From Pseudomonas paraversuta (GTDB taxonomy: Bacteria > Pseudomonadota > Gammaproteobacteria > Pseudomonadales > Pseudomonadaceae): DNA of 64,000 bases. Both the position numbers and the translations under genes were made by a program. The stretch covers positions 124,001-188,000 of the forward strand of contig NZ_CAJFCL010000008.1 in assembly GCF_904063065.1 (NCBI RefSeq). Reading direction: 5' to 3'. Under the pieces are notes generated by a model. The model was not told the origin of the DNA and searched no databases. It worked only from the letters and a program-made list of their open reading frames with translations. Every line of letters begins with the position of its first letter. Within the stretch, counting starts at the first letter, position 1. Shown here piece after piece: positions 16,408 to 24,387 of this stretch.

Positions 16408-17976
16408 TTAACCCTCAAAAGAAATCGGGCAGTTGTCCGGTCCCTCGAGTTTTTTCAATTCCTCCACCACCTGCGGCCGTGCCCGGCGCAAGGTCAGACT
16501 ACGGCCCAGGCCGCGCAAGCGTCGTGCTTCCTGGTGGAGCATTTCTACCCCCGAGTAATCAATAAAGTTGATGTGCTGCGCATCGATCACCACCCGCAAC
16601 CCCTGGGTGCGTTGCAGGCGTACTTGCAGGTAATGGCTGGCGCCGAAAAAAATCGAGCCGCCTACCCGTAGAATCTCCTCGTCGCCATCGCGCCACTGTT
16701 GAATGCGTGGACGTGAAGTGCGTTTGAGATAGAAAAACAGCGAGGCCAGCACTCCGGCATAAATCGCTGTTTGCAGCTCCAGCAACAGGGTGGCGACGCA
16801 TGTCAGCGCCATCACCACGAACTCGGCACGACTGACCCGCCACAGCGCGCGAATGCCCCGCGTGTCCACCAGGCCCCAGCAGATCAGCAAAATGCTGCCC
16901 GCCATCGCCGGGATCGGAATGTGTGCGATCAGTTTCGAACCCGCCACCGCAAACAACGTGACCCACAGCGCGGAAAACACCCCGGCCAGTGGTGAGCTGG
17001 CGCCCCCTTCATAGCTCAGCCCCGAGCGTGTGAACGAGCCCGACGACAGATACCCCGAGAACAGCGAACCCACCACATTGGACAAACCCTGTGCCCGGCT
17101 TTCCTGATTGGCGTCGATCATTTGCTGGGAACGTGTCGCCAGCGAGCGGGCGATCGACAAGCTGGTGACCAGCCCCAGCATGCCCACCGCCACGGCGCTC
17201 GGTAGAAGGCGCAGGACCGTCTCGAGATCCAGGGGCAAGGGGCTGAAGGGCGGCAAGCGGCCGACAAACGACTGCACCAGTTCGACATGGCCAAATACCC
17301 CGGGCAGCAGCCATACCGCCAGGCTGGCAAGCACCAGGGTCAGCAGCAAGGTGGGCCAGCGCGGCACCCACAGTTTGAGCACGATGCCCAGCACCAGGGT
17401 GCCCAGACCCAGCCCCAGCGAGGCGGGATCAAATTGGCGAATATGGGCGATCAGGGTCAACAGGCTATCCAGGGCCGTTGCCTTGCTCGATAAATGCAGG
17501 CCCAGCACGTTCGGTAATTGGCCCAGAGCAATCACAATAGCGGCGCCCAGGGTGAAGCCCACCACCACCGAGTGCGATACGAAATTGGCCAGCGCGCCGA
17601 ATTTCAACATGCCCAGCAGCCACTGAAAAATTCCGGCCAGAAACGTCAGCAATAGAATCAGGCTGATGTAGTCCTGTGTGCCGGGCACTGCCAGGGGGCT
17701 GACGCTGGCATACAGCACGATGGAAATCGCCGCCGTCGGGCCGCAGATCAAATGCCACGATGAGCCCCACAGGCAGGCGATGATCACCGGCACAATCGCC
17801 GCATACAGCCCGTACTCGGGGGGCAAGCCTGCAATCAGCGCGTAGGCGATGGACTGCGGCAACGCCAGAATCGCCCCGCTAAGGCCCACCAGTGCATCGC
17901 GGCTGACGCTGACGCGGGTCTGTTTTGGCAGCCAGCTTAAAAATGGCAGCAGGTGGGTGTATTTGGGCCAGGCCAT
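16408..17976 (-). CDS. SulP family anion (sulfate) permease
   Basis: Inner-membrane transporter of the SulP/SLC26 family, likely for sulfate or bicarbonate-type anions. 522 residues: about 10-14 hydrophobic segments between 25 and 415, with the SulP signatures LPQSIAYALIAGLPPEYGLYAAIVP and the GSFTRSGLSYEGGASSPLAG segment, then a C-terminal STAS domain (about 435-515) with the INFIDYSGVEMLHQEAR core. Equivalent of PA0029. Placed 146 bp downstream of betC on the same strand, so handling of sulfate released by choline sulfatase is an attractive but unproved role. Confidence 0.85.
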   Translation of the reverse strand: MAWPKYTHLLPFLSWLPKQTRVSVSRDALVGLSGAILALPQSIAYALIAGLPPEYGLYAAIVPVIIACLWGSSWHLICGPTAAISIVLYASVSPLAVPGTQDYISLILLLTFLAGIFQWLLGMLKFGALANFVSHSVVVGFTLGAAIVIALGQLPNVLGLHLSSKATALDSLLTLIAHIRQFDPASLGLGLGTLVLGIVLKLWVPRWPTLLLTLVLASLAVWLLPGVFGHVELVQSFVGRLPPFSPLPLDLETVLRLLPSAVAVGMLGLVTSLSIARSLATRSQQMIDANQESRAQGLSNVVGSLFSGYLSSGSFTRSGLSYEGGASSPLAGVFSALWVTLFAVAGSKLIAHIPIPAMAGSILLICWGLVDTRGIRALWRVSRAEFVVMALTCVATLLLELQTAIYAGVLASLFFYLKRTSRPRIQQWRDGDEEILRVGGSIFFGASHYLQVRLQRTQGLRVVIDAQHINFIDYSGVEMLHQEARRLRGLGRSLTLRRARPQVVEELKKLEGPDNCPISFEG

Positions 17977-18004
17977 GGGGCTCTCGTCGGGTTAAACAGA
18001 TTCT

Positions 18005-18108
18005 CTGCAGGAGCGAGCTTGCCTCGCGATGGTTGTTAACGATAACGCATTGTTTGCTGAATAAACGAGGCGTCCCTCAGGCTATCGCGAGGCAAGCTCG
18101 CTTCTGCG
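18005..18108. repeat. REP palindrome with 50-bp spacer
   Basis: CTGCAGGAGCGAGCTTGCC with TCGCGAT at 18005-18030 faces ATCGCGAGGCAAGCTCGCTTCTGCG at 18084-18108. Between betC and the SulP gene, in their shared transcript direction. Confidence 0.85.
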
Positions 18109-18122
18109 GATTGCCCGTCGCT

Positions 18123-19631
18123 TTAGCCGCCGACCTGTGGATAACGCGCCTTGCGCTCAAGGTCGTCGAGGTCGATGTGGTTGCGCATGTACTGCTGGCT
18201 GGCGTCGACCCAGGGCTGGTGATCCCAGCTGGTCAACTTGCCTGTGGCCAGCGATTGGGTAACCAGGCGACGGCGGCGCTGGCTGGCGAGCACTTGCTGG
18301 TGAATCGCCGGAATATCCCATTTGGCCCGGGCCTCGGCCAAAAAGTCGTTGAACAGTGACTGGTGCCCGGGGCACTGGCTCAGCTCTTCGCGTTCACCCG
18401 GGTCGTTGTGCAAATCAAACAGCAGGCACGGATCGTCTTCGCTATAGATGAACTTGTAGGCACCACGGCGGATCATCATCAGCGGGCTGATCGTGCCTTC
18501 GGCCATGTACTCGCCAAATACTTCGTCATGCCCGCCTTCGCCCCGCAGGTGCGAGACCAGCGAGCGTCCGTCCAGGTCCAGCCCGGCCTCTAACGTACCG
18601 CCCGCCAGCTCGACAAAGGTCGGTAACAGATCGGCAGTGGATACCGCGGCGCCAACCCGGGCCGGTTCGAACTGCCCTGGTGCGTATACCAGCAACGGCA
18701 CCCGGGCGGCCATGTCGAACCAGTGCATTTTGTACCAGAGCCCGCGTTCGCCCAGCATGTCGCCGTGATCGCCGGAAAACACGATAACAGTGTTATCGGC
18801 CAGCCCCGTGTCTTCAAGGGTTTGCAGCAGCTTGCCGATATTGTCGTCGATGTAGCTGCAGGCGCCGAAGTACGCACGGCGGGCGTCGCGAATTTTATCC
18901 ACAGGCAGCGGTTTGTCCCACAGGTCGTAGGCCTTGAGCAGACGTTGCGAATGCGGGTCGAGGCTGGCCTGGGGCGGGGTTTCGGGTAACGGGATATCTT
19001 CGTTGCAGTACATGTCCCAATACGGCTTGGGGATGGTGTACGGGTCGTGCGGGTGAGTCATGGAGACCGTCAGACAAAACGGCCGGTCGCCGTCCTGGCG
19101 AATATGGTCGAACAAGTATTGCTGGGCCTTGAACAGCACTTCTTCGTCGAAATCCAGTTGATTGGTGCGCACGCACGGCCCGGCTTGCAGCACCGAGGCC
19201 ATGTTGTGATACCAGCTGGGGCGAGCATCGGGCTCATCCCAGTTGACCGACCAGCCATAGTCGGCGGGGTAAATATCACTGGTCAGGCGCTCTTCAAAAC
19301 CATGCAGCTGGTCGGGCCCGCAAAAGTGCATCTTGCCCGCCAGCGCGGTGCGATACCCCATACGGCGCAGATAGTGCGCGTAAGTCGGCACATCTGCGGG
19401 CAAGTCCGCAGCATTGTCGTAGGCGCCGATTTTGCTCGGTAGCTGGCCGCTGACCAGGGTAAAACGCGAGGGCGCACACAGCGGGCTGTTGCAATAGGCG
19501 GCGTCAAACACCACGCCCTGCTCAGCCAGGCGGCTCAGGTTCGGCAGTTTTATCGGGGACGGGCCGTAGATCGGCAACAACGGGGCGGCCATTTGATCGG
19601 CCATGATGAAGAGAATATTTTTACCTGACAT
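18123..19631 (-). CDS. betC: Choline-sulfatase
   Basis: Hydrolyses choline-O-sulfate to choline and sulfate, feeding glycine betaine synthesis and sulfur supply. 502 residues, no signal peptide, so cytoplasmic. Type I sulfatase features: metal-binding NILFIMADQM (5-14), and CAPSR at 52-56, where Cys52 is matured to formylglycine. FSGDHGDMLGERGLWYK gives the second metal site. The C-terminal tail (WDHQPWVDASQQYMRNHIDLDDLERKARYP) is typical of choline-sulfatases. The LysR regulator is divergent 112 bp away. Confidence 0.95.
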   Translation of the reverse strand: MSGKNILFIMADQMAAPLLPIYGPSPIKLPNLSRLAEQGVVFDAAYCNSPLCAPSRFTLVSGQLPSKIGAYDNAADLPADVPTYAHYLRRMGYRTALAGKMHFCGPDQLHGFEERLTSDIYPADYGWSVNWDEPDARPSWYHNMASVLQAGPCVRTNQLDFDEEVLFKAQQYLFDHIRQDGDRPFCLTVSMTHPHDPYTIPKPYWDMYCNEDIPLPETPPQASLDPHSQRLLKAYDLWDKPLPVDKIRDARRAYFGACSYIDDNIGKLLQTLEDTGLADNTVIVFSGDHGDMLGERGLWYKMHWFDMAARVPLLVYAPGQFEPARVGAAVSTADLLPTFVELAGGTLEAGLDLDGRSLVSHLRGEGGHDEVFGEYMAEGTISPLMMIRRGAYKFIYSEDDPCLLFDLHNDPGEREELSQCPGHQSLFNDFLAEARAKWDIPAIHQQVLASQRRRRLVTQSLATGKLTSWDHQPWVDASQQYMRNHIDLDDLERKARYPQVGG

Positions 19632-19743
19632 GGGGGCGGCCTTTCATGGTGAATATTTATGCGAAAGTGCTGACTGTCAGCATGATGGCCGGATAACTCG
19701 TGGTAAAACCCATGGACCGCAATGACTAGGATAAGCACAGCTA
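19632..19743. promoter_or_regulatory. Divergent betC / LysR-regulator promoter region
   Basis: 112 bp shared by the two divergent start codons, the classical setting for a LysR-type autoregulated switch. A TAGGAT element 20 bp before the LysR start could be its -10. No clear T-N11-A site could be chosen over the background, so the operator is inferred from position only. Confidence 0.4.
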
Positions 19744-20655
19744 ATGTATAAAGCCTTGGGCGATCTCTCTCTGGACCTGTTGCGCACCTTTGAAGCGGCC
19801 GCCCGCCACCGCAGCTTTACCGCGGCAGCCCTGGAGCTGGGCACTACCCAGCCGGCCGTCAGCCAGCAGCTCAAACGCCTGGAGTCGCGCCTGGGGATTC
19901 GCTTGTTTGACCGCATCTACCGCGGCATCGCCCTGACCGAGGCCGGGCTTGGCCTGTTTTTGCAGGTGCAGGCAGGTTTGCAGCAAATAGACGCGGGTTT
20001 GCAGGCGTTAAGCGAACAACCGGACCGTGAAGTGCTGCAAGTGGCTACCGATTTTGCCTTTGCTGCCTATTGGTTGATGCCCCGACTGCCACGTTTTCAT
20101 GCGGCCTGGCCGCAAATTGACGTCAGTCTGGTAACCCGCGAGCGCAGCCATGATGCGCTGCAGGGTGATATCGATGTGGGGGTGCTGTTTGGTCAGGGGC
20201 GCTTCAGCCAGGGTGAATCCCGATGGCTATTCAATGAAGAAGTGTTCCCGGTATGCAGTCCGCACTTGCTGGCCGGGCAGACACTGCCGTTATCGGCCCG
20301 GGCCCTGGGGGACTTCCCGTTGCTGCAATTGCGCGGCGAACATGCCCGCCAGTGGTTTGACTGGTACAGGCTGTTTGACGCCCTCAAGCTCGGCCCGCCG
20401 CCTGCCCCCGGCCAGTTGCGTTTCGACAACTACACCTTGCTGATCCAGGCCGCGATTGCCGGTCAAGGCATGGCCATCGGCTGGAAGCACCTTGTGGATA
20501 ACTTGCTGGAGCAAGGGGTTCTGTGCCGGCCGTTCGCTGAATCGGCGCAATCGGCCAGCGGTTATTACGCGGTGATGCCTCAGCGCAAACGACGTAACCG
20601 GCTGGCCCAGGTTTTTGTCGACTGGATGCTGGCGGAGCAGAATGCCGAGCGATAG
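19744..20655 (+). CDS. LysR-type regulator of choline sulfate utilization
   Basis: Transcription factor, 303 residues. The N-terminal winged HTH covers about 8-65 (LLRTFEAAARHRSFTAAALELGTTQPAVSQQLKRLESRLGIRLFDR); the effector-binding domain covers about 95-295. Position next to and divergent from betC is that of PA0032, and the family is often annotated as a choline sulfate-utilization regulator. Probable inducer choline-O-sulfate or choline, inferred from context. Confidence 0.85.
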   Translation: MYKALGDLSLDLLRTFEAAARHRSFTAAALELGTTQPAVSQQLKRLESRLGIRLFDRIYRGIALTEAGLGLFLQVQAGLQQIDAGLQALSEQPDREVLQVATDFAFAAYWLMPRLPRFHAAWPQIDVSLVTRERSHDALQGDIDVGVLFGQGRFSQGESRWLFNEEVFPVCSPHLLAGQTLPLSARALGDFPLLQLRGEHARQWFDWYRLFDALKLGPPPAPGQLRFDNYTLLIQAAIAGQGMAIGWKHLVDNLLEQGVLCRPFAESAQSASGYYAVMPQRKRRNRLAQVFVDWMLAEQNAER

Positions 20656-20683
20656 CCCACTCATTTCCTGCAGGAGAATCTTC

Positions 20684-21010
20684 ATGCAACGCATCAAGGG
20701 TTATCACGCCCACGTATATTTCGACGCCACTACCATCGGGCAGGCGCGGGCCTTGTGTGAAGAGGCTGCGCAGCTGTTCGGCCTCACCATGGGCCGGGTT
20801 CACGAGCGCCCGGTCGGTCCGCACCCGGACTGGAGTTGCCAGTTGGCCTTCGGCCCCGAGTTGATCGGCGTAGTGCTGCCCTGGTTGGCATTGAACCGCC
20901 ACGGCCTGGTGGTGTTTTTGCATCCCGATACCGGCCATGACCTGCTGGACCACACCGATCACGGGATCTGGATGGGGGCGGTACGACCCTTGGATCTGGC
21001 TGTTTTTTGA
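20684..21010 (+). CDS. DOPA 4,5-dioxygenase family protein
   Basis: 108 residues from ATG 20684, after a CAGGAG ribosome site, 28 bp downstream of the LysR gene. Histidine-rich pattern of the small DOPA-dioxygenase-like family: YHAHVYFDA (5-13), RVHERPVGPHPDWSCQLAF, and FLHPDTGHDLLDHTDHGIWMG, whose histidines could hold Fe(II). The bacterial members' natural substrate is not established. Proximity to choline-sulfate genes suggests joint transcription with the regulator but not a known step in that pathway. Confidence 0.8.
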   Translation: MQRIKGYHAHVYFDATTIGQARALCEEAAQLFGLTMGRVHERPVGPHPDWSCQLAFGPELIGVVLPWLALNRHGLVVFLHPDTGHDLLDHTDHGIWMGAVRPLDLAVF

Positions 21011-21330
21011 TCAAAACATGGCGGGTTAAAAAAAAATTCAGCTCTTTTTCACCCCGGTAAATTCCTGCAAATCCTGATGGCCGGCAAAAGCCTGATAGCC
21101 CCACGCTATAACGGCTGAACGTTGGTCATGGCCATGTGTCATAGCTTTCCATGAGCTAACGTATGACACGTGAAGCTGAGGGCAGTGATTAGTTCTAAAA
21201 GGCCATCCATGTTTAACTTGAACGGTTATTCAAGTTAAACGGTGGTCCGCTGCCCGCTCACAACAGGAGGCTTACCTTTGCCGAACGCGCTCTTTTTGCT
21301 CTCGTTTTACCTCTACAAGGTGCACATCCA
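21011..21330. promoter_or_regulatory. Regulatory region upstream of the BCCT transporter
   Basis: 320 bp without a gene, carrying two perfect inverted repeats: GTGTCATA/TATGACAC (21136-21143 and 21162-21169) and GTTTAACTTGAA/TTCAAGTTAAAC (21211-21222 and 21229-21240). The second contains TTGAAC-N-TTCAA halves that recall BetI-type operators of choline genes. A CAGGAGG motif at 21263-21269 lies too far from the ATG to be the ribosome site of the annotated start. Operator function is inferred from symmetry and position. Confidence 0.5.
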
Positions 21331-23328
21331 ATGAGTGCTCCAGTGACGTCAGAGACGTCTCAAATTCGCATGAACCCGCCGGTGTTTTACTTTGCTGCCG
21401 CGTTTATCCTGATCTTTGGGTTAGTGGTTATTGCCACACCACAAGCCGCCGGTGAATGGCTGCTGGCGGCGCAAAACTGGGCGGCCAATACGGTCGGCTG
21501 GTACTACATGCTGGCAATGACCCTGTACCTGATCTTTGTGATCACCACCGCCTTGTCTGGCTACGGCAAGATCAAGCTGGGGGCCGATCATGATGAGCCC
21601 GAGTTCAGTTACCTGTCCTGGGCGGGCATGCTCTTTGCCGCCGGGATCAGCATCACGCTATTTTTCTTCTGTGTGTCCGAACCCCTGACCCATATGCTCG
21701 CCCCGCCTCAAGGCCCGGCCGGTACGTCAGAGGCTGCGCGCCAGGGCATGCAGTTGCTGTTTTTGCACTGGGGCTTGCATGGCTGGGGTGTGTTTGCCTT
21801 TGTCGGCATGGCGCTGGCGTACTTCGCTTATCGCCACAACCTGCCGCTGGCGCTACGTTCGGCGTTGTACCCGCTGATCGGCAAACGCATCAACGGGCCC
21901 ATCGGCTACGCCGTGGATGGCTTCGGCATCATTGCCACGGTGTTTGGTCTGGGGGCCGACATGGGGTTTGGGGTGTTGCACCTCAATTCCGGACTCGACT
22001 ACCTGTTTGGCTTGCCGCACACCCAGTGGGTGCAGGTGGGTTTGATCACCCTGATGATGGGCGCTGCAATTCTGGTGGCCATTGCCGGTGTGGACAAGGG
22101 TGTACGGGTTATGTCCGACATCAACATGCTGCTGGCCTGTGCGCTGCTGCTGTTTGTGTTGTTCGCCGGCCCTACCCAGCATTTGCTCAACACTCTGGTG
22201 CAGAACATCGGTGACTATCTGGGCGCGTTGCCGACCAAGAGTTTCGATGTGTATGCCTACGACAAACCCAGCGACTGGCTGGGTGGCTGGACTGTGTTCT
22301 ATTGGGCCTGGTGGATCGCATGGTCGCCGTTTGTAGGCCTGTTCATTGCGCGCATTTCCCGTGGTCGCACCATCCGCGAGTTCGTGTTCGGGGTGCTGTT
22401 GATCCCGCTGGGCTTCACTTTGGCGTGGATGTCGATCTTCGGTAACAGTGCCATTGATCAAGTGCTCAACCACGGCATGGTTGCCCTGGGCCAGTCGGCC
22501 ATCGACGATCCCTCGCGCACGCTATACCTGCTGCTTGAAACCTACCCGTGGAGCCGGACCGTGATTGCGGTGACGGTGTTCATCAGCTTCGTGTTCTTCG
22601 TGACCTCGGCTGACTCCGGCACTGTGGTGCTCTCTACCCTCTCTGCGCGTGGCAACAATGCCGACGAAGACGGTCCGAAATGGCTGCGGGTGTTCTGGGG
22701 CGCGATGACGGCCCTGGTGACCAGCGCGCTGCTGTTCTCGGGGAGCATCGATGCGCTGAAGTCAGCGGTCGTGCTCACCTCGTTGCCGTTCTCGCTGATT
22801 TTGCTGCTGATGATGTGGGGCCTGCACAAGGCGTTCTACCTCGAGTCGCAGAAGAAGATTGCGCAGATGCACTCACTGGCGCCGGTGTCTCACGCCCGTC
22901 GTGGCGGCTGGCGTCAACGCTTGAGCCAGGCTGTGCACTTCCCGTCCCGTGACGAGGTGTACCGCTTTATGGACACCACGGTGCGCCCGGCGATTGAAGA
23001 AGTGAGTGCGGTGTTCCGGGAAAAAGGACTTAACGTCGTCACCCAGCCGGATCCGGCCAATGACAACGTGAGTCTGGAAATCGGCCATGGTGAGGAACAC
23101 CCGTTCATCTACCAGGTGCAGATGCGCGGCTACTTCACGCCGTCATTCGCCCGGGGCGGTTTTGGCAAAAAAGAGCAATTGCGCAACCGCCGCTACTACC
23201 GTGCTGAAGTGCACTTGAGTGAAGGCAGTCAGGACTATGACCTGACTGGCTACACCAAAGAGCAAATCATCAACGACATCCTCGACCAGTACGAACGCCA
23301 TATGCAGTTCTTACACCTGGTTCGCTGA
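21331..23328 (+). CDS. betT: BCCT family choline/betaine transporter
   Basis: Secondary transporter of choline or betaine. 665 residues: 12 predicted membrane helices between about 17 and 500, with the family region around VFGLGADMGFG and the tryptophan-rich segment WTVFYWAWWIAWSPFVGLFIARISRGRTIREF. A C-terminal cytoplasmic extension of roughly 150 residues is typical of osmoregulated BetT proteins and is thought to sense osmotic conditions. Choline rather than betaine is favoured by the neighbouring choline sulfatase, not by a residue I can point to. Confidence 0.88.
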   Translation: MSAPVTSETSQIRMNPPVFYFAAAFILIFGLVVIATPQAAGEWLLAAQNWAANTVGWYYMLAMTLYLIFVITTALSGYGKIKLGADHDEPEFSYLSWAGMLFAAGISITLFFFCVSEPLTHMLAPPQGPAGTSEAARQGMQLLFLHWGLHGWGVFAFVGMALAYFAYRHNLPLALRSALYPLIGKRINGPIGYAVDGFGIIATVFGLGADMGFGVLHLNSGLDYLFGLPHTQWVQVGLITLMMGAAILVAIAGVDKGVRVMSDINMLLACALLLFVLFAGPTQHLLNTLVQNIGDYLGALPTKSFDVYAYDKPSDWLGGWTVFYWAWWIAWSPFVGLFIARISRGRTIREFVFGVLLIPLGFTLAWMSIFGNSAIDQVLNHGMVALGQSAIDDPSRTLYLLLETYPWSRTVIAVTVFISFVFFVTSADSGTVVLSTLSARGNNADEDGPKWLRVFWGAMTALVTSALLFSGSIDALKSAVVLTSLPFSLILLLMMWGLHKAFYLESQKKIAQMHSLAPVSHARRGGWRQRLSQAVHFPSRDEVYRFMDTTVRPAIEEVSAVFREKGLNVVTQPDPANDNVSLEIGHGEEHPFIYQVQMRGYFTPSFARGGFGKKEQLRNRRYYRAEVHLSEGSQDYDLTGYTKEQIINDILDQYERHMQFLHLVR

Positions 23329-23351
23329 TTCGGGTAACGGATCGAGGTCAA

Positions 23352-23411
23352 CGCGAGCAAGCTCGCTCCTGCAGGAACGGTGAAAATCCTGTAGCAGCGA
23401 GCTTGCCCGCC
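23352..23411. repeat. REP palindrome
   Basis: CGAGCAAGCTCGCTCCTGCAGG followed by CCTGTAGCAGCGAGCTTGCC, the two halves of a slightly diverged unit between the convergent betT and SDR genes. Confidence 0.75.
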
Positions 23412-23419
23412 ACTGGCCT

Positions 23420-24160
23420 TTAAACCAGTCCGCCATTGGCCCGCAGCACTTGCCCGTTTACCCACTCCGCCGCCGGACTCACCAGAAACGAGATGATTCT
23501 GGCGATGTCTTCGGGCTGCCCCAAGCGTTCCAGGGGCGGCATTTTGGCGAAGCTCTGGATCTGCTCTTCAGTCTTGCCCTGCATGAACAGTTGCGTCGCC
23601 ACCGGCCCCGGTGCCACGGCGTTTACTGTGATTTGCCGGCCACGCAACTCTTTGGCAAACACCTGGGTCAGCGACTCGACCGCTGCCTTGCTGGCGATAT
23701 AGACCGCATAGCCCGGCAAATTCATGCCCACCGTACTGCTGGAGAAATTGATGATGCGCCCGCCGCTGTTGAGCCGGGTGGCCGCTTCGCGCAGGGTGTT
23801 GAAAGTACCCCGGGTGTTGATGTTGAAGGTCTGTTCGTACAGTTCATCGCTGTGTTGCACCAGCGGCAACACTTTGAGCACGCCTGCGTTATTGATCAGC
23901 ACATCGATTTTGCCCAGTTGCTCTTCAGCCTCATCGAACAGCCGCGCGACGTCCGCGGCACTGGCCACATCGGCCTGTACGGCAATGGCTTGATGCCCCG
24001 CACTGTGCAGTTCAGCAACCAGGGCTGAAGCTTCGTCGGCACTGTTGGCATAGTTGATAACGACGGCAAACCCTTCGCCGGCCAGTTGTCTGGCAATCAC
24101 GGCACCGATGCCCCGGGATGCACCCGTGATCAGCGCGACTTTAGGCAGAGAAGTACTCAT
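23420..24160 (-). CDS. SDR family NAD(P)-dependent oxidoreductase
   Basis: Classical short-chain dehydrogenase, 246 residues from ATG 24160 (the open frame extends 102 bases upstream without family similarity). Cofactor motif TGASRGIG near residues 12-19, NNAG near 88, catalytic YIASK and the preceding serine in INFSSSTVG, and the C-terminal VNGQVLRANGGLV. The substrate is unknown; such proteins resemble 3-oxoacyl-ACP reductases and are often annotated so, without proof. Alone on its strand between two REP elements. Confidence 0.85.
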   Translation of the reverse strand: MSTSLPKVALITGASRGIGAVIARQLAGEGFAVVINYANSADEASALVAELHSAGHQAIAVQADVASAADVARLFDEAEEQLGKIDVLINNAGVLKVLPLVQHSDELYEQTFNINTRGTFNTLREAATRLNSGGRIINFSSSTVGMNLPGYAVYIASKAAVESLTQVFAKELRGRQITVNAVAPGPVATQLFMQGKTEEQIQSFAKMPPLERLGQPEDIARIISFLVSPAAEWVNGQVLRANGGLV

Positions 24161-24270
24161 GGCAACACTCCATAGTGGATTTGGCGTGGGGCTAGATTCA
24201 CATCTGTATCCAGGCAGATAAAGATGGTGAATTCGATAGCGGTATTCGCAAACGCCCAACAATCCTCCCG

Positions 24271-24368
24271 CCCTCTTGTGGGCGCGGGCTTGCCCGCGAT
24301 TGCAGCAACTCGGTTGAAACTGTCACACCGGGTCGTTTGCATCGCGGGCAAGCCCGCTCCCACAAGGG
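24271..24368. repeat. REP palindrome, GTGGGxGCGGGC type
   Basis: CTTGTGGGCGCGGGCTTGCC with CGCGAT (24271-24300) faces ATCGCGGGCAAGCCCGCTCC (24341-24368), 40 bp apart. It fills most of the gap downstream of the RND pump. Confidence 0.85.
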
Positions 24369-24387
24369 ATATCGCCCTCAGAGGGCA

